Shown in pieces: positions 1 to 10,700 of a stretch of DNA of 64,000 nucleotides; positions within the stretch are counted from its first letter, which is position 1, and the number at the start of each line of letters is the position of its first letter. Location of the stretch: assembly GCA_019096065.1 (NCBI GenBank), contig JAGUCH010000002.1:17062501-17126500 (forward strand). Direction: 5' to 3'. Below the pieces are notes generated by a model, which was not told the origin of the DNA, ran no database searches, and saw nothing but the letters and a program-made list of their open reading frames with translations. The translations under genes and the position numbers were made by a program. The stretch comes from Paracyclopina nana (taxonomy: Eukaryota; Arthropoda; Copepoda; Cyclopoida; Cyclopettidae).

Positions 1-476
1 GTTCAGCTCTTTCGAGCCAAGTTCAGTTGGTTTTAGCCGAGTTGAGATAGCTGCGATGCTGGTAAGCCGATACATTTGATGTCAATGGCTGAAGAGCTAA
101 CTTAGCTTATCTCAATCAAGCGAGCTGAAGTTGCGAACCTGCTAGCACTTTTTGTAGCTGAGTTCTGTTCAACGACCTCGCTTAACTTAGCAAGTATGGT
201 GGCTGTTATGCTGACGTGCCAACGCATTTGATGTCAGCGACTGATGAGTTAACTTAGCTTTTCTCAACTGAGTTAGCTTCAGTTGCGATGAATGTAAGAA
301 CACTTTTTGTGGCCAAGTTCAGTTCAGCGACCTAACTTGACTTAGCAAGTGAGCTAGTACTACATAAAAATAAGCAAAGCTAGGATCTGCCTTCATGAAT
401 ACCTGAGATCGGAACTGAAATGAGCGTAACTGTTTTCCTAACTTAACTTGGCTAATCAGTCCATATGGGAACGCCC
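1..476. mobile_element. MITE family A copy, cut by the window edge
   Basis: The right terminus reads GGGAACGCCC followed by TA, as in the full copies at 33381-33773, 35324-35717 and 37916-38309, which are each about 394 bp. The left end lies outside the window. This copy is longer than the others because an internal stretch of roughly 157 bp is present twice (compare about 50-110 with about 205-265). The TA flank and GGGCG-type ends suggest a Tc1/mariner-like non-autonomous element. No transposase is present. Confidence 0.65.
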
Positions 477-1475
477 TACAGAAAGAGAAGTGCTACTTCT
501 TGCAATGTCACTGCACGTAAGCAAGCACCAAGTGCTACGCTTGATTTTGAATACATTTGGGTTAGCTGTTCTTACAAAACAGCCAGCAGGCTTTAATAAC
601 TCTGAAGCGAAAACGCCATCTGGCGCCTCTGTTTTTCAACTTTTAATTCCTTTTAGTAGTCGAAATATTTATAGAGCATAAAAGATGGCCCTTGCAGAAT
701 CGAGCCGCCTTTCTAAAAGGCCTATTTTGGCCAAGTGGACGCATTGCTTAGTAATGAGCGATCAAAAGTCGGCCTAGGCCCAAATGTACGCAGCAGAGTT
801 CAAAATTCCATTCTAGTCTCTTTTGGAGTGTGCAGCAGATCTGCTAACGCACCCCCTTAAGCCTCACCAAGTAGCACTTCTCTTGCTTTATTAGTCTCTA
901 TCTATGATGGCACGTGCTATTTTCAAATTGAGCGGAGCGAGTCAAGCTGCGAAGCGTTTATTAGGTTCACTCTTTACGTATATGGAACATGTGGTTTCAT
1001 GCTAGATTAATCTGCTACTCTGATAGTTTCCCTGCATTCTACATTGGTTTGATGCACTTTATTCTGACAAAAAGTGGAATGCCAACTGGACTTGAACTTG
1101 GACCACTCACTTGAGAGTAGTTAATTTCACTTCCGATGTTTTGGCATTGTTACAAGTGGCAAAGTCGATTTGAACATTTTTGCCCAGATTTGGCTGAACA
1201 GGGTAAAACTAATCACTTTCAAGCAATTTCAGTCATTTCAGTCATTTTTAAAATACTGACAAGAAATTTAAAAAAGTACTTGTAATTATTTTCATTAAAA
1301 ATTGCTTAAAATTGGATTCACATGAAATACACTATTTGACATTAAAATAAAAACACTGTATGCTTCATTTACATTAATGTTTGAGCTTGCTCCTCCGCTC
1401 GAATGATCCGAGTCGGTGAAGCACCGCTCCCTCAAATTGGACTCCTAATTAACACGCATCTTTTACTGCTTGCAG
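477..1475. other. Non-coding stretch, probably intron of the zinc-finger gene
   Basis: It lies between the MITE and the splice acceptor at 1471-1475. The open frames here are short and do not resemble proteins. I see no further zinc-finger exon and no other recognisable feature. Confidence 0.4.
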
Positions 1476-1690
1476 GTGAGAAGCCTCACAAATGCGCCGT
1501 GTGCGGAAAGGCGTTCAGCCAAAGCTCGAACCTGATCACACACATGAGGAAACACAGTGGATACAAGCCGTTCGCATGTCTCATCTGCGAAAAGCGGTTT
1601 CAGCGCAAAGTCGATCTTCGCAGACATCGCGACTCGCAGCACGACGCTAAGCCGACGGCGGCGCAATCACAATTGATAGATACTTTGTAA
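1476..1690 (+). CDS. Last coding exon of a senseless/GFI1-type C2H2 zinc-finger factor (5' part outside window)
   Basis: The exon starts after a pyrimidine-rich acceptor (ctgcttgcag) with two bases completing a split Gly codon, and ends at TAA (1688-1690). It encodes a GEKPHKC linker and two C2H2 fingers, CAVCGKAF...H...H and CLICEKRF...H...H. The strings [13 protein letters not shown] and [11 protein letters not shown] are diagnostic of the last two fingers of Drosophila senseless and vertebrate GFI1/GFI1B. These are DNA-binding transcriptional regulators of sensory-neuron and blood-cell fate. A short tail ([14 protein letters not shown]) follows the last finger. The frame open upstream from 1403 is intronic. 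The remaining fingers and the N-terminus must lie to the left of the window. I am confident of the family, less so of one-to-one orthology. Confidence 0.88.
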
Positions 1691-1795
1691 CCACGATATT
1701 TAACTATTCTCACTCTCTTTCTCGTCAAAATTATCCATTGTGCTTAAAGTTCTCGATATTACACACTCGATTCAAGTCTGACTCCTACTCCTCAA

Positions 1796-2165
1796 TAGGC
1801 CAGCGGAGGGACAAACTTTGTCGCTAGATGGCGCTTTTCGAGCAAGTACTTTTGGAAAAACTGTCCGCCGTGAAACTTGTCATGTGATTACGATATGAAA
1901 TTTGATTGGCTGATCAATGGAGCCTGGCTGGAAAAATTCGGTTTCAACAATGAAAAACGTGAATGTTTGCATGAGACACATATTGTTTCACGGCTTGAAA
2001 CTGTGCTATTCCGTATGTAGATTATGTCGTATTAATCAATTTTTAAGCACCAGTGCTCCCAAAGCCCAACAATTTCCAATTTTTGATCATCTATGTAGCG
2101 CTGCCATGTCAAATGTACTTGCTCAAGTTGCAGGGCTAGATGGCGCTGCAAATCTAGCGCATTTA
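1796..2165 (+). mobile_element. MITE family X copy (+)
   Basis: It starts with the family head (AGGCCAGCGGAGGGACAAAC, then CGCTAGATGGCGC) and ends near the second GGCTAGATGGCGC box followed by AATCTAGCG. It carries the internal landmarks CACGTGA-like, TTTGATTGGCT and AAACAATTnCCAATTTTTGATC. Related copies lie at 24887, 39689, 40641(-), 52793, 62305 and 62674(-), with fragments at 7551, 8470, 14745(-) and 53200. The long open frame across this copy is not a gene. Confidence 0.7.
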
Positions 2166-4711
2166 AAAATTGCAGTTGCTCCAAATGAATCCCCAATTTG
2201 GTTTTTGTCGAAAACATGTAAGGAATTCATCATAAGATTAAGTTACCCTGTTTTTGTTCAGTTTTTGCTTACAAAAAACAATTCTTCTCTCAAACAGAAA
2301 TTAACTCTTATAATCAAATATTGGAGCCACAAACTAGAAACACCAAAGGAGAGTTCTCTCTTTAAAAGTTAGGGGCAATCTTGGAATTCATGGTGCCCCT
2401 TTTTCACCCAATGCTCTGTTAGTTTTGATACCTATTTGCCCCCAAAATGAGTGTGACTATTTGTTGACAAAACGATCATGAATTCTTGCTCTACTCAATT
2501 TTTCCCATGTTTTATCACGAGCGGGCAGTGTAATGTTATGATAAGGATGTCTATAAACCGCGAGGCTAAGCCAAATTGACATATGATTATTATTATTATT
2601 ATTTTTTTTGAGCCGTATACAAATAATTTGATACCTTTTTTTTAAAATAATTTTTGGTATTTGAAATGTTTCCGAATTGTCTTGACAATTCAATGTGCAA
2701 AAAATGGACTAAATTCATCAACCGAGGTTTTGTTCGGCAGTGGCCAGATAACCAGCGCACAGAAATCCCGAAATCACACAATGCACACAACAGCCTTCTA
2801 GCGCCAACAGTTTTCAATTTTTCGGGGCCCCCTCTAAAAATGAGATGTTTAACTTTTTTATTTTATAAGCAAAATTAAGATAAGCATCAACTTTGTTTCA
2901 ATTGACTATCAGCAATGCTGCATCTCGATTCCTGTTTACCAAGCCATTTTATTATTAATTTAAGTGGGGACGTCAATGAAGCTTGTTATGCCTAAAAAAA
3001 TAAACCGTGGTAGCACTAGAAGTTTTTATTTTATGTCATCGGAAGAAATAGGCCAGGATTTTAATTTTGCAACAAAATCAACCCTAAGATCAAAAAGTTG
3101 CTATTTTTCATTTTTGAGGGCCTTAATTAAACTCGCCTCCCAGAACACATCTAACTGAATTCATGCTAAATCAATTTAGTAGACTGTATTGACTCAATGT
3201 TTCATTATGCAACAAACATGCCCACACCCCTCCCCGGCAATTGGAAAAGTCCGGGAAATGGAAATATTTCAAAGAGTTAAACTCCGTTCTGTTAAAATCC
3301 GTTCTGTTTAAATCCGTTCAGTTAAAATCCGTTCTGTTAAAATCCGTTGTGTTCAAATCCGTTCCACAAAAATCAGCTCCGTGAAAATCCTCTCTGATGT
3401 CTAAGCCAAAAATTGAAAAGTATTTAAAAATTTAAAAAAATATTTCTTAAGACTTTTTTCCTTCGGTGCTAAAATGCCATCCTGCTAACTTACCAAAATA
3501 TTTGGTCTTTTAGTATTTCTCTACAATATTTTGACAAAATACCAGACAAAAATAGATGAACAGGCTTTTTCATTAATACTTTGAATGGCATTGATAAGCT
3601 TTTGATTGGTTTTTATGCATCTACATATTTGGCCATTTCCTCCACATTCTGGTACAAAAACTTTAGTTTTATGACTCTGAATTATTTGTTATGCGTTATT
3701 TGTAAGAAGATTAAATCATGGACTGTTGCAAAGTACAAAAGTAGAGAAAATCATACAAGTAAATATGACCAAGACTAGGATCAAGATAAATTTGTTTTGG
3801 GATCCCTTGGACCTGTAAAGTCAAATTACAGCCATCAAACAAATTTTCATTCAATGAATTTTCAAAAAAACAACATTTAATTTTATCCCTCCAATTTCAT
3901 GGCCATGGAGTAATTAATATTCCAGAAAATGCTTACAAATAACTATGACATAACAGAGCTGAGTCAGATCAGAAAACTGAATTACAACACGAAGAAAACG
4001 TATTACATAATTTAAAAATGTTCCGGAGGAGGCAACCCAAATTAAGTGTCACTTTCCAAGCTGGACTTTTCTGTCACGTGGGGAGGTGTGTGCTGCAAAT
4101 TCGAGGCCAACTCAATAACACTCCTCATCAAATTGTCTAATCAGCTTGTGCAAATGCTATCAAGTATATGTCATCGACATTCCTCCTTATCAGCCTCAAT
4201 TAATCACGTGCGTTCAGTAATCGTTTGGATAGCGCACAATCATCTTCTTCTTCATTCTTCGCTTCGTGATTCAAATTTCAGCCTTCCAAGAAAAGTGAGA
4301 CGAAGGAGAACACAGTGAGCTGTCGGACCGTTGACAAGCGACTCCTCCCAAATAACGTACAAAAATTTGAAGAGGGCGCGCTACGCAAAAAGGAACAGCC
4401 TTGTATAGGCCTATATGTGAAGAGCTAACGCGCCTGCCCAAAAAGGAAGCCAGAGCGAACGTTACCCAAAAAGGATTAACACTGTTTCATATCACCGAGT
4501 TTTCGGGTAACGCGCACCCGTTTGCAACAGGTGCGGCTGCTCACCCAACTTACTTAATGCGGGCGCTCGTCGGCGAGCGGCGGGAATAAAAACGTAAATT
4601 CTTTTCTCGTCAAATTGTTGGGGGTCATAATAACAAAGTTGGGCACGGATTATTATTCCCAATGAGTCATCGCAGTGCGTGTGCCATCATCATATGACTG
4701 ACTAATAAGCC
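2166..4711. other. Intergenic region between the zinc-finger gene and spectrin
   Basis: About 2640-3095 belongs to an old interspersed repeat also seen at 13900-14300 and 50740-51115 (shared landmarks TTTCAATTGACT and GGGGGTCATTGAAG). About 3284-3395 is a degenerate minisatellite with a 16-17 bp unit around AAATCCGTTCTGTT. About 3950-4010 matches a 60-bp motif repeated at 8130 and 13830. The stretch 4020-4711 next to the spectrin start is more GC-rich and presumably holds its promoter and 5'UTR. I could not place a TATA box or transcription start. Confidence 0.5.
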
Positions 4712-7700
4712 ATGAGCAGCCGATATTCGCATCTCCTCCACGAGGAGGAGACGCATGACTTTGAAAAAGGCCGGATTCGGGCGCTCCAGGATGAGCGGCT
4801 GTCGATCCAAAAGAAGACCTTCACCAAGTGGGTCAACTCGTTCCTGTCGAAAGGCCGCACCGAGGTAAGAGCTAGGCTTGGGTTATGGCATGTTGACACT
4901 TTTGCCGTTTCCAGATCAACGATTTGTTCACCGACTTGGCCGACGGCAAGAACCTCATGCGGCTCCTGGAGATCATCTCGGGCGAGAGGCTGGGCAAGCC
5001 CAACTCGGGCAAGATGAGGGTGCACAAGATTGAGAACGTCAACAAGTGCCTGGCCTTCCTCCACACCAAGGTACTATTTATTCGAGAGTTTGCTCCTGAG
5101 CTAATGTTTCTTCCAAATCATGTCAGGTGCGACTCGAGTCCATCGGAGCCGAGGACATCGTGGACGGCAACCCGAGGCTCATCCTCGGCCTCATCTGGAC
5201 GATCATCCTGCGTTTTCAGGTTTACTTCCGATGCACAGTACTCTAAGCATCTGGTTTCCATCATCATCATCATTTTCAGATTCAAGAGATCGAGATCAAT
5301 GTGGACGAGCAGGAGGAGCACGGGGAGAAAAAGTCGGCCAAGGAAGCCCTGCTCATGTGGTGTCAACGCAATACGCGCGGCTACCGAGATGTGCACATCA
5401 GGGTAACTCGTTTGACCACTCGTCGTTCTTCGCCTATCTTCACAATTGACATTGCAGGACTTCACCGCATCCTGGCGCGACGGGATGGCCTTCAACGCAA
5501 TGTTGCACAATCAGAATCCCGACTGCATGGACTACTCCAAGTTGGCGTCGAGCAATCACCTGGAGAATCTGCAGCACGCCTTCGACGTGGCCGAGCTCAA
5601 GTTCGGCATCCCCAAGCTCCTGGACGCGGAGGACGTGGACGTGGCTCGGCCCGACGAAAAGTCCATCCTGACCTACATCGCGAGCTACTATCACACCTTC
5701 TCCAAGCTGAACGAGGGCCAGCGCGGCGGCAAGAAAATCACCTTCATCATCTCGAAGATTAAGGTGATCGAGGACAAACAGAGGGATTACGAGATAGCCT
5801 CCAAGGCCCTGCTCGCCTGGATCTCGGCCAAGACGGAGCTGATGCGCAACCGGAGCTATGCGAATTCCCTCGAGGGCATCCAGAAGGACTATCGCGCCTT
5901 CAAGACCTACTCGACGCGCGAGAAGCCGCCCAAGTGCCAGGAGAAGGTGGACATCGAGGCCAGCTTCTTCGAGATCGAGATGAAGCTCAAGGACCTTCGG
6001 CAGCCGCCCTACGTGCCGCCCGAGGGCCACCGGCTGGCCGACATTGAGCAGGCCTGGAAGGGCCTGGAGAAGGAGGAGCACTTGCAGGAGACTGCCCTGC
6101 GCTCCGAGATGATGCGGCTCGAGAAGCTGGAGCAGATGGCCGCCAAGTTCAACCAGAAGGTGGGGCTGCGCAGGAGCTACCTCGAGGAGATGATCCAGGT
6201 GCTGTCGGACCCGCGCTACGGCGCCAACCTCTTCAACGTCGAGGCCAGCCTCAAGAAGCACGAGGCCATCTCGGCAGACATCCTCTCCAGGCACGACCGC
6301 TTCAAGGAGATCCAAAAGCTGATGGCCCACCTCGACAAGGAGAACTACCACGCGAAGGCGGCGGCCTTGGCGGCCGGTCAAGGCCTGCTGGGCCAGTGGG
6401 CCCAGCTCCTCGGCCTTTTGGAGCAGCACCAGGCGAAGCTCGAGCTGGACAACCGCATGCTCGCGCACCTGCGCGACCTCGAGACGCTCCACGCCTCCGT
6501 CACCGCGCTCCGCGCCAAGTTCGCCTCGGAGGAGTTCCAGAAGGCCGCCAACATTGACGAGTCCATGCAGAAGCTCAACCTGCTCGAGTCGGAGGTGAAC
6601 GCGATCGCGGACGCGATCCGCAAGCTCAAGTCGCACGGCAAGCAGTTCGCGGCCGTGGGCAACGACCTCGAAAAGGACGTGGTGGCCAAGCTGGAGGCCC
6701 TCGACCAGGACTACTCGCACCTCGTGCAAATGTCCAAGGGGACGCGGCAAACGTTCGAGGACATCCAGTGCGTCCACCAGATCCGGAACGACCTGGACGA
6801 CGTGCACGCCTGGCTGTCGGAGAAGAACACGGTGATCCTCAACCCGGCCGTGGTGAAGGACCTGAACGCCCTCAGCCTCCAGGTGGAGAAGCAGAAGACC
6901 TTCCAGCACGAGTTCAAGAAGTGGTTCAAGAGGTACGAGAGCACACAGCAGTCCATGAAGAAGTTCGGCCTAGGCGCCGACGAGGCCTTCACCGCCAAGG
7001 TGGGCGTGATTGACAAGCTGTGGCAGGAGTTGGGAGCGCTCCTCAAGGACAAGGAGGCCCGCCTCGCCGCCCTCTTCTCCGCCCTCAACCTCAACTCCGA
7101 CCTCAACGATGCAGAGTCCTGGCTCAAGGATCTCAACTCACTGGTCACCGCGGCTGACATCGGCAGTGATGAAGTCACCTGCCAAGCACTCTCCAACCGG
7201 CACAAGGAGGTGGGCCAACAAATCAAGATCTTTGACCAGGAGCTCGCCAAGTTGGCCAACGCGCACGAGAAGCTTGTCAGAGAAGTGCCAACGTCGCCAA
7301 TGACGACGACCGCCATCAAGAGGAAAATCGTGGAGACGAAGCGAGTGCCGCAGGTCAAGGCGATCTACTCCTACAGTGGGCACGGCATCGATGTTGTCAA
7401 GGGCGAGCTCATGTTCCTCTTGGCCAAGAGCAACAAGGACTGGTGGAACGTTCGCACCGCAGGCGGCAACGACGGATTTGTTCCCGCCAACTATGTCAAG
7501 GTACTTGTCATCTATACACCTTTGTGTGACTACAGAGCCCAACTCGAGATTTTCTGGGGGCAAACTTTTTCGCTAGATGGCGCTTTATGAGCAAATGTTT
7601 TGGAAAAAACTGCCGAGTGCAGAGCATGTCACGTGATTATCATATGAAATTTGATTGGCTCATCAGCGGAGCCCGGCTAAAGTAGTTATTTATTTAGATT

Positions 7701-10700
7701 TGGGACACGTAAAGTTGGGTCATTAAATAGCTGAGCGAGGATTTTAAAATGGGAAAACTCGAGTACAGCTTTACTAGCCCGAGCCTGCGAGGGCTGTAAT
7801 TGTACGAGGTTTTGATCTGAGGTTCAAACCCCAATCGTTCCTTAACTTTTTTTTATTTCTTTATCTGGCTAAAATTATGGTAAAGTCCTGTACATAGCAC
7901 GCAATTTTCATGATGCCTCCATAGCTCAGAGGTTAGAGTATTGGAATGCTTATCCTATTGTCTGATGTTCGAATTTAGGATGATCCTCTCTTTTTTCCAA
8001 CTTCTCTGGAATTTGGATAAGTTCCATAGAATATGAGGGACATTGAATTACTTAAAATCCCTCAAATTTGATTCTAGGGCCGTTAAGTATTTAATATCCC
8101 CCAAATTGCTTAGAAAGAAATGTGATATTAAAGAGCTGAGTCGGATCGGTAAACTGAATTATAACACGAGGAAATCGTATTTCAGTATATAAAATAGTTA
8201 TTTATTTCGATTTGGAGCACACAATGTCGCTTAAACAGCTGAGCGTGGATTTTATAATAGAAAAACACAAGTGCTACTTTATAAGCACGAGCGAAGTGAG
8301 TGCGTTAAAAAAATGAGTGTGTTTTTTTTCATTTTAAAATCTGAGGTCAGCTATTTACAATGTATAGGTCTATATGAAGAGCTGAGTCAGATCGGTAAAC
8401 TGAATTATAACAAGAGGAAATCGTACTACAATATATAAAAATTACGAGTTAGCTATGACAAACTTGAAAAAAAATGCTTCAGATGCAAATAGTTTCTACC
8501 CAGAAAGGATGCCATTTTCTTATCTGTAGATTATATCATATAAGCAAAGTTTTTGGCGCAAGTGCTCCAAACGCCAAACAATTGCCAATTTGCCAATTTT
8601 CAATTGTCTATGTAGAGCAGGCATGTCAAATGTACTTGCCCTATTTAATCACATTGACTTGAAGCAGGTCCTTTACAACACCCAAAAAATATACATTTTC
8701 TGAAAGCTTATGCTCTAAGCGTTCATTTGGTAGTAATTTAAAACTCCTGGCCTATGGCTTCCCATAACATAATAGTTATTTAATTCGAGCTGGGGCACGG
8801 ATTTTAAAATGGAAAAACACTAGTACAATTACAGCCCTCGCAGACTCGGGCTAGTAAAGCTGTACTCGAGTTTTCCCATTTTAAAATCCTTGCTTAGCTA
8901 TTTAATGACCCAATTTTACGTGCCCCAGCTCAAAATATACAATTCTATATTCTGTAATACAATTTTTGAGTGTTTTAATGAGGTTACCGGGCTGCCCCGT
9001 GCCCTAGAAAATACTGCTCGGTTTTTAGTTGCTATGTGAATATCACTGGCTCTCATGAGGAAGCATCCAGTGGTTTGGGAGCAATAAAATAGACTTAAAA
9101 ATTCATTTTTTCAGAGGTGCACCTCTGGCACAATGGTTAGAGCGCTCGGCTCTTGATTCAATAGTCTGGGGTTCAAACACCTGTCATTCCTTAACTTTTT
9201 TTATTTCTTTATCTGGCTTAACAGCTCCTGACTGTAAGCCACAAGCAATCCTGATACAAGGTTTCGGATTCGAAAATCAGTTTTTTGGCCCAAACCCCTT
9301 GCAATAGTGTGAAAAGTTGGAAAATTAAGTTTCATGACCACTGGACCACTCTAGGGTGGTCAAGTGGTGCGGTAAGCAAAATGCTGTTTAGATTAAGGCA
9401 AAAATGAATGGGGGCCTAGCTGGAGGTGTGGGTATGGCCAGAAATCAACTATACCCTAATTATCTAGGCCCTGGGGGTGTCTCTAGGTGTCAGGGAAAAA
9501 AATTTGAAAAACGTAAACAAACTAGTTGAAAAATGGCCAAAATTCACTTTTTCGGACCCTACTTTGAGGGCATTTTCCTCCCATGTCAGTGGATGGATTT
9601 TTGATTTTTCAACTCTGGATGAAAGTCAAAGATTGGAACTGTCATTACAAAAAAGAAAATTCATTATATGTCTGCAGATGGAGCTCCTGGAGCGATTCAA
9701 AAATACACATTTTTTACAAAAATGACTTTACAGTAAAACATATAAAACTGACAAGCGGAAGTGAAGTCAAATACAAACATTTTTTTATCATCACAAACAT
9801 GTCAGTGCACACCCAGAGGCTTCTCCCAAACAAAAAAATTCAGGATATATAGGCCCTGCCCCTGGCCAGGAGCCTGGGCGGTCCCATTTATTCTCTGCTG
9901 TAACAGCTACATAGGCCAACAGGGAGCCCCTGGCTCCCATGTCAGTGGATGAAAGTGCCCATTTTCAGCCTCCTGAGGTCTGTGCTGACCTGGAGGCTTG
10001 GTCCAAGCAAAAAAATTCAGGGTACATTGGCCCTGGCCTGGAGCCAGGGCGGTACCGGTTATACTCTACTGCAGCAGCTTCATAGGCCAACAGGTAGCCC
10101 CTGGCTCCCATGTCAGTGGATGAAAGTGTCCTTTTTTGGCCTCCTGAGGTCTGTGCTGACCTGGAGGCTTGGTCCAAGCAAAAAAATTCAGGGTACATTG
10201 GCCCTGGCCAGGAGCCAGGGCGGTACTGGTTATGCTCTGCTGCAGCAGCTACATAGGCCAACAGGGAGCCCCTGGCTCCCATGTCAGTGGATGAAAGTGC
10301 CCTTTTTCAGCCTCCTGAGGTCTGTGCTGACCTGGAGGCTTGGTCCAAGCAAAAAAATTCAGGGTACATTGGCCCTGGCCAGGAGCCAGGGCGGTACCGG
10401 TTATGCTCTACTGCAGCAGCTTCATAGGCCAACAGGTAGCCCCTGGCTCCCATGTCAGTGGATGAAAGTGTCCTTTTTTGGCCTCCTGAGGTCTGTGCTG
10501 ACCTGGAGGCTTGGTCCAAGCAAAAAAATTCAGGGTACATTGGCCCTGGCCAGGAGCCAGGGCGGTACCGGTTATACTCTGCTGCAGCAGCTACATAGGC
10601 CAACAGGTAGCCCCTGGCTCCCATGTCAGTGGATGAAAGTGTCCTTTTTCAGCCTCCTGAGGTCTGTGCTGGCCTGGAGGCTTGGTCCAAATAAAAAAAT

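Noticed and set aside
1917-2372. 151-aa open frame after the zinc-finger exon
   Set aside because: It lies inside and beyond a MITE family X copy. Other copies of the element are not open in this frame.
4046-4318. 90-aa open frame upstream of spectrin
   Set aside because: No recognisable similarity and weak composition. An acceptor-like ATTTCAG inside could mark a 5'UTR exon, but nothing supports it.
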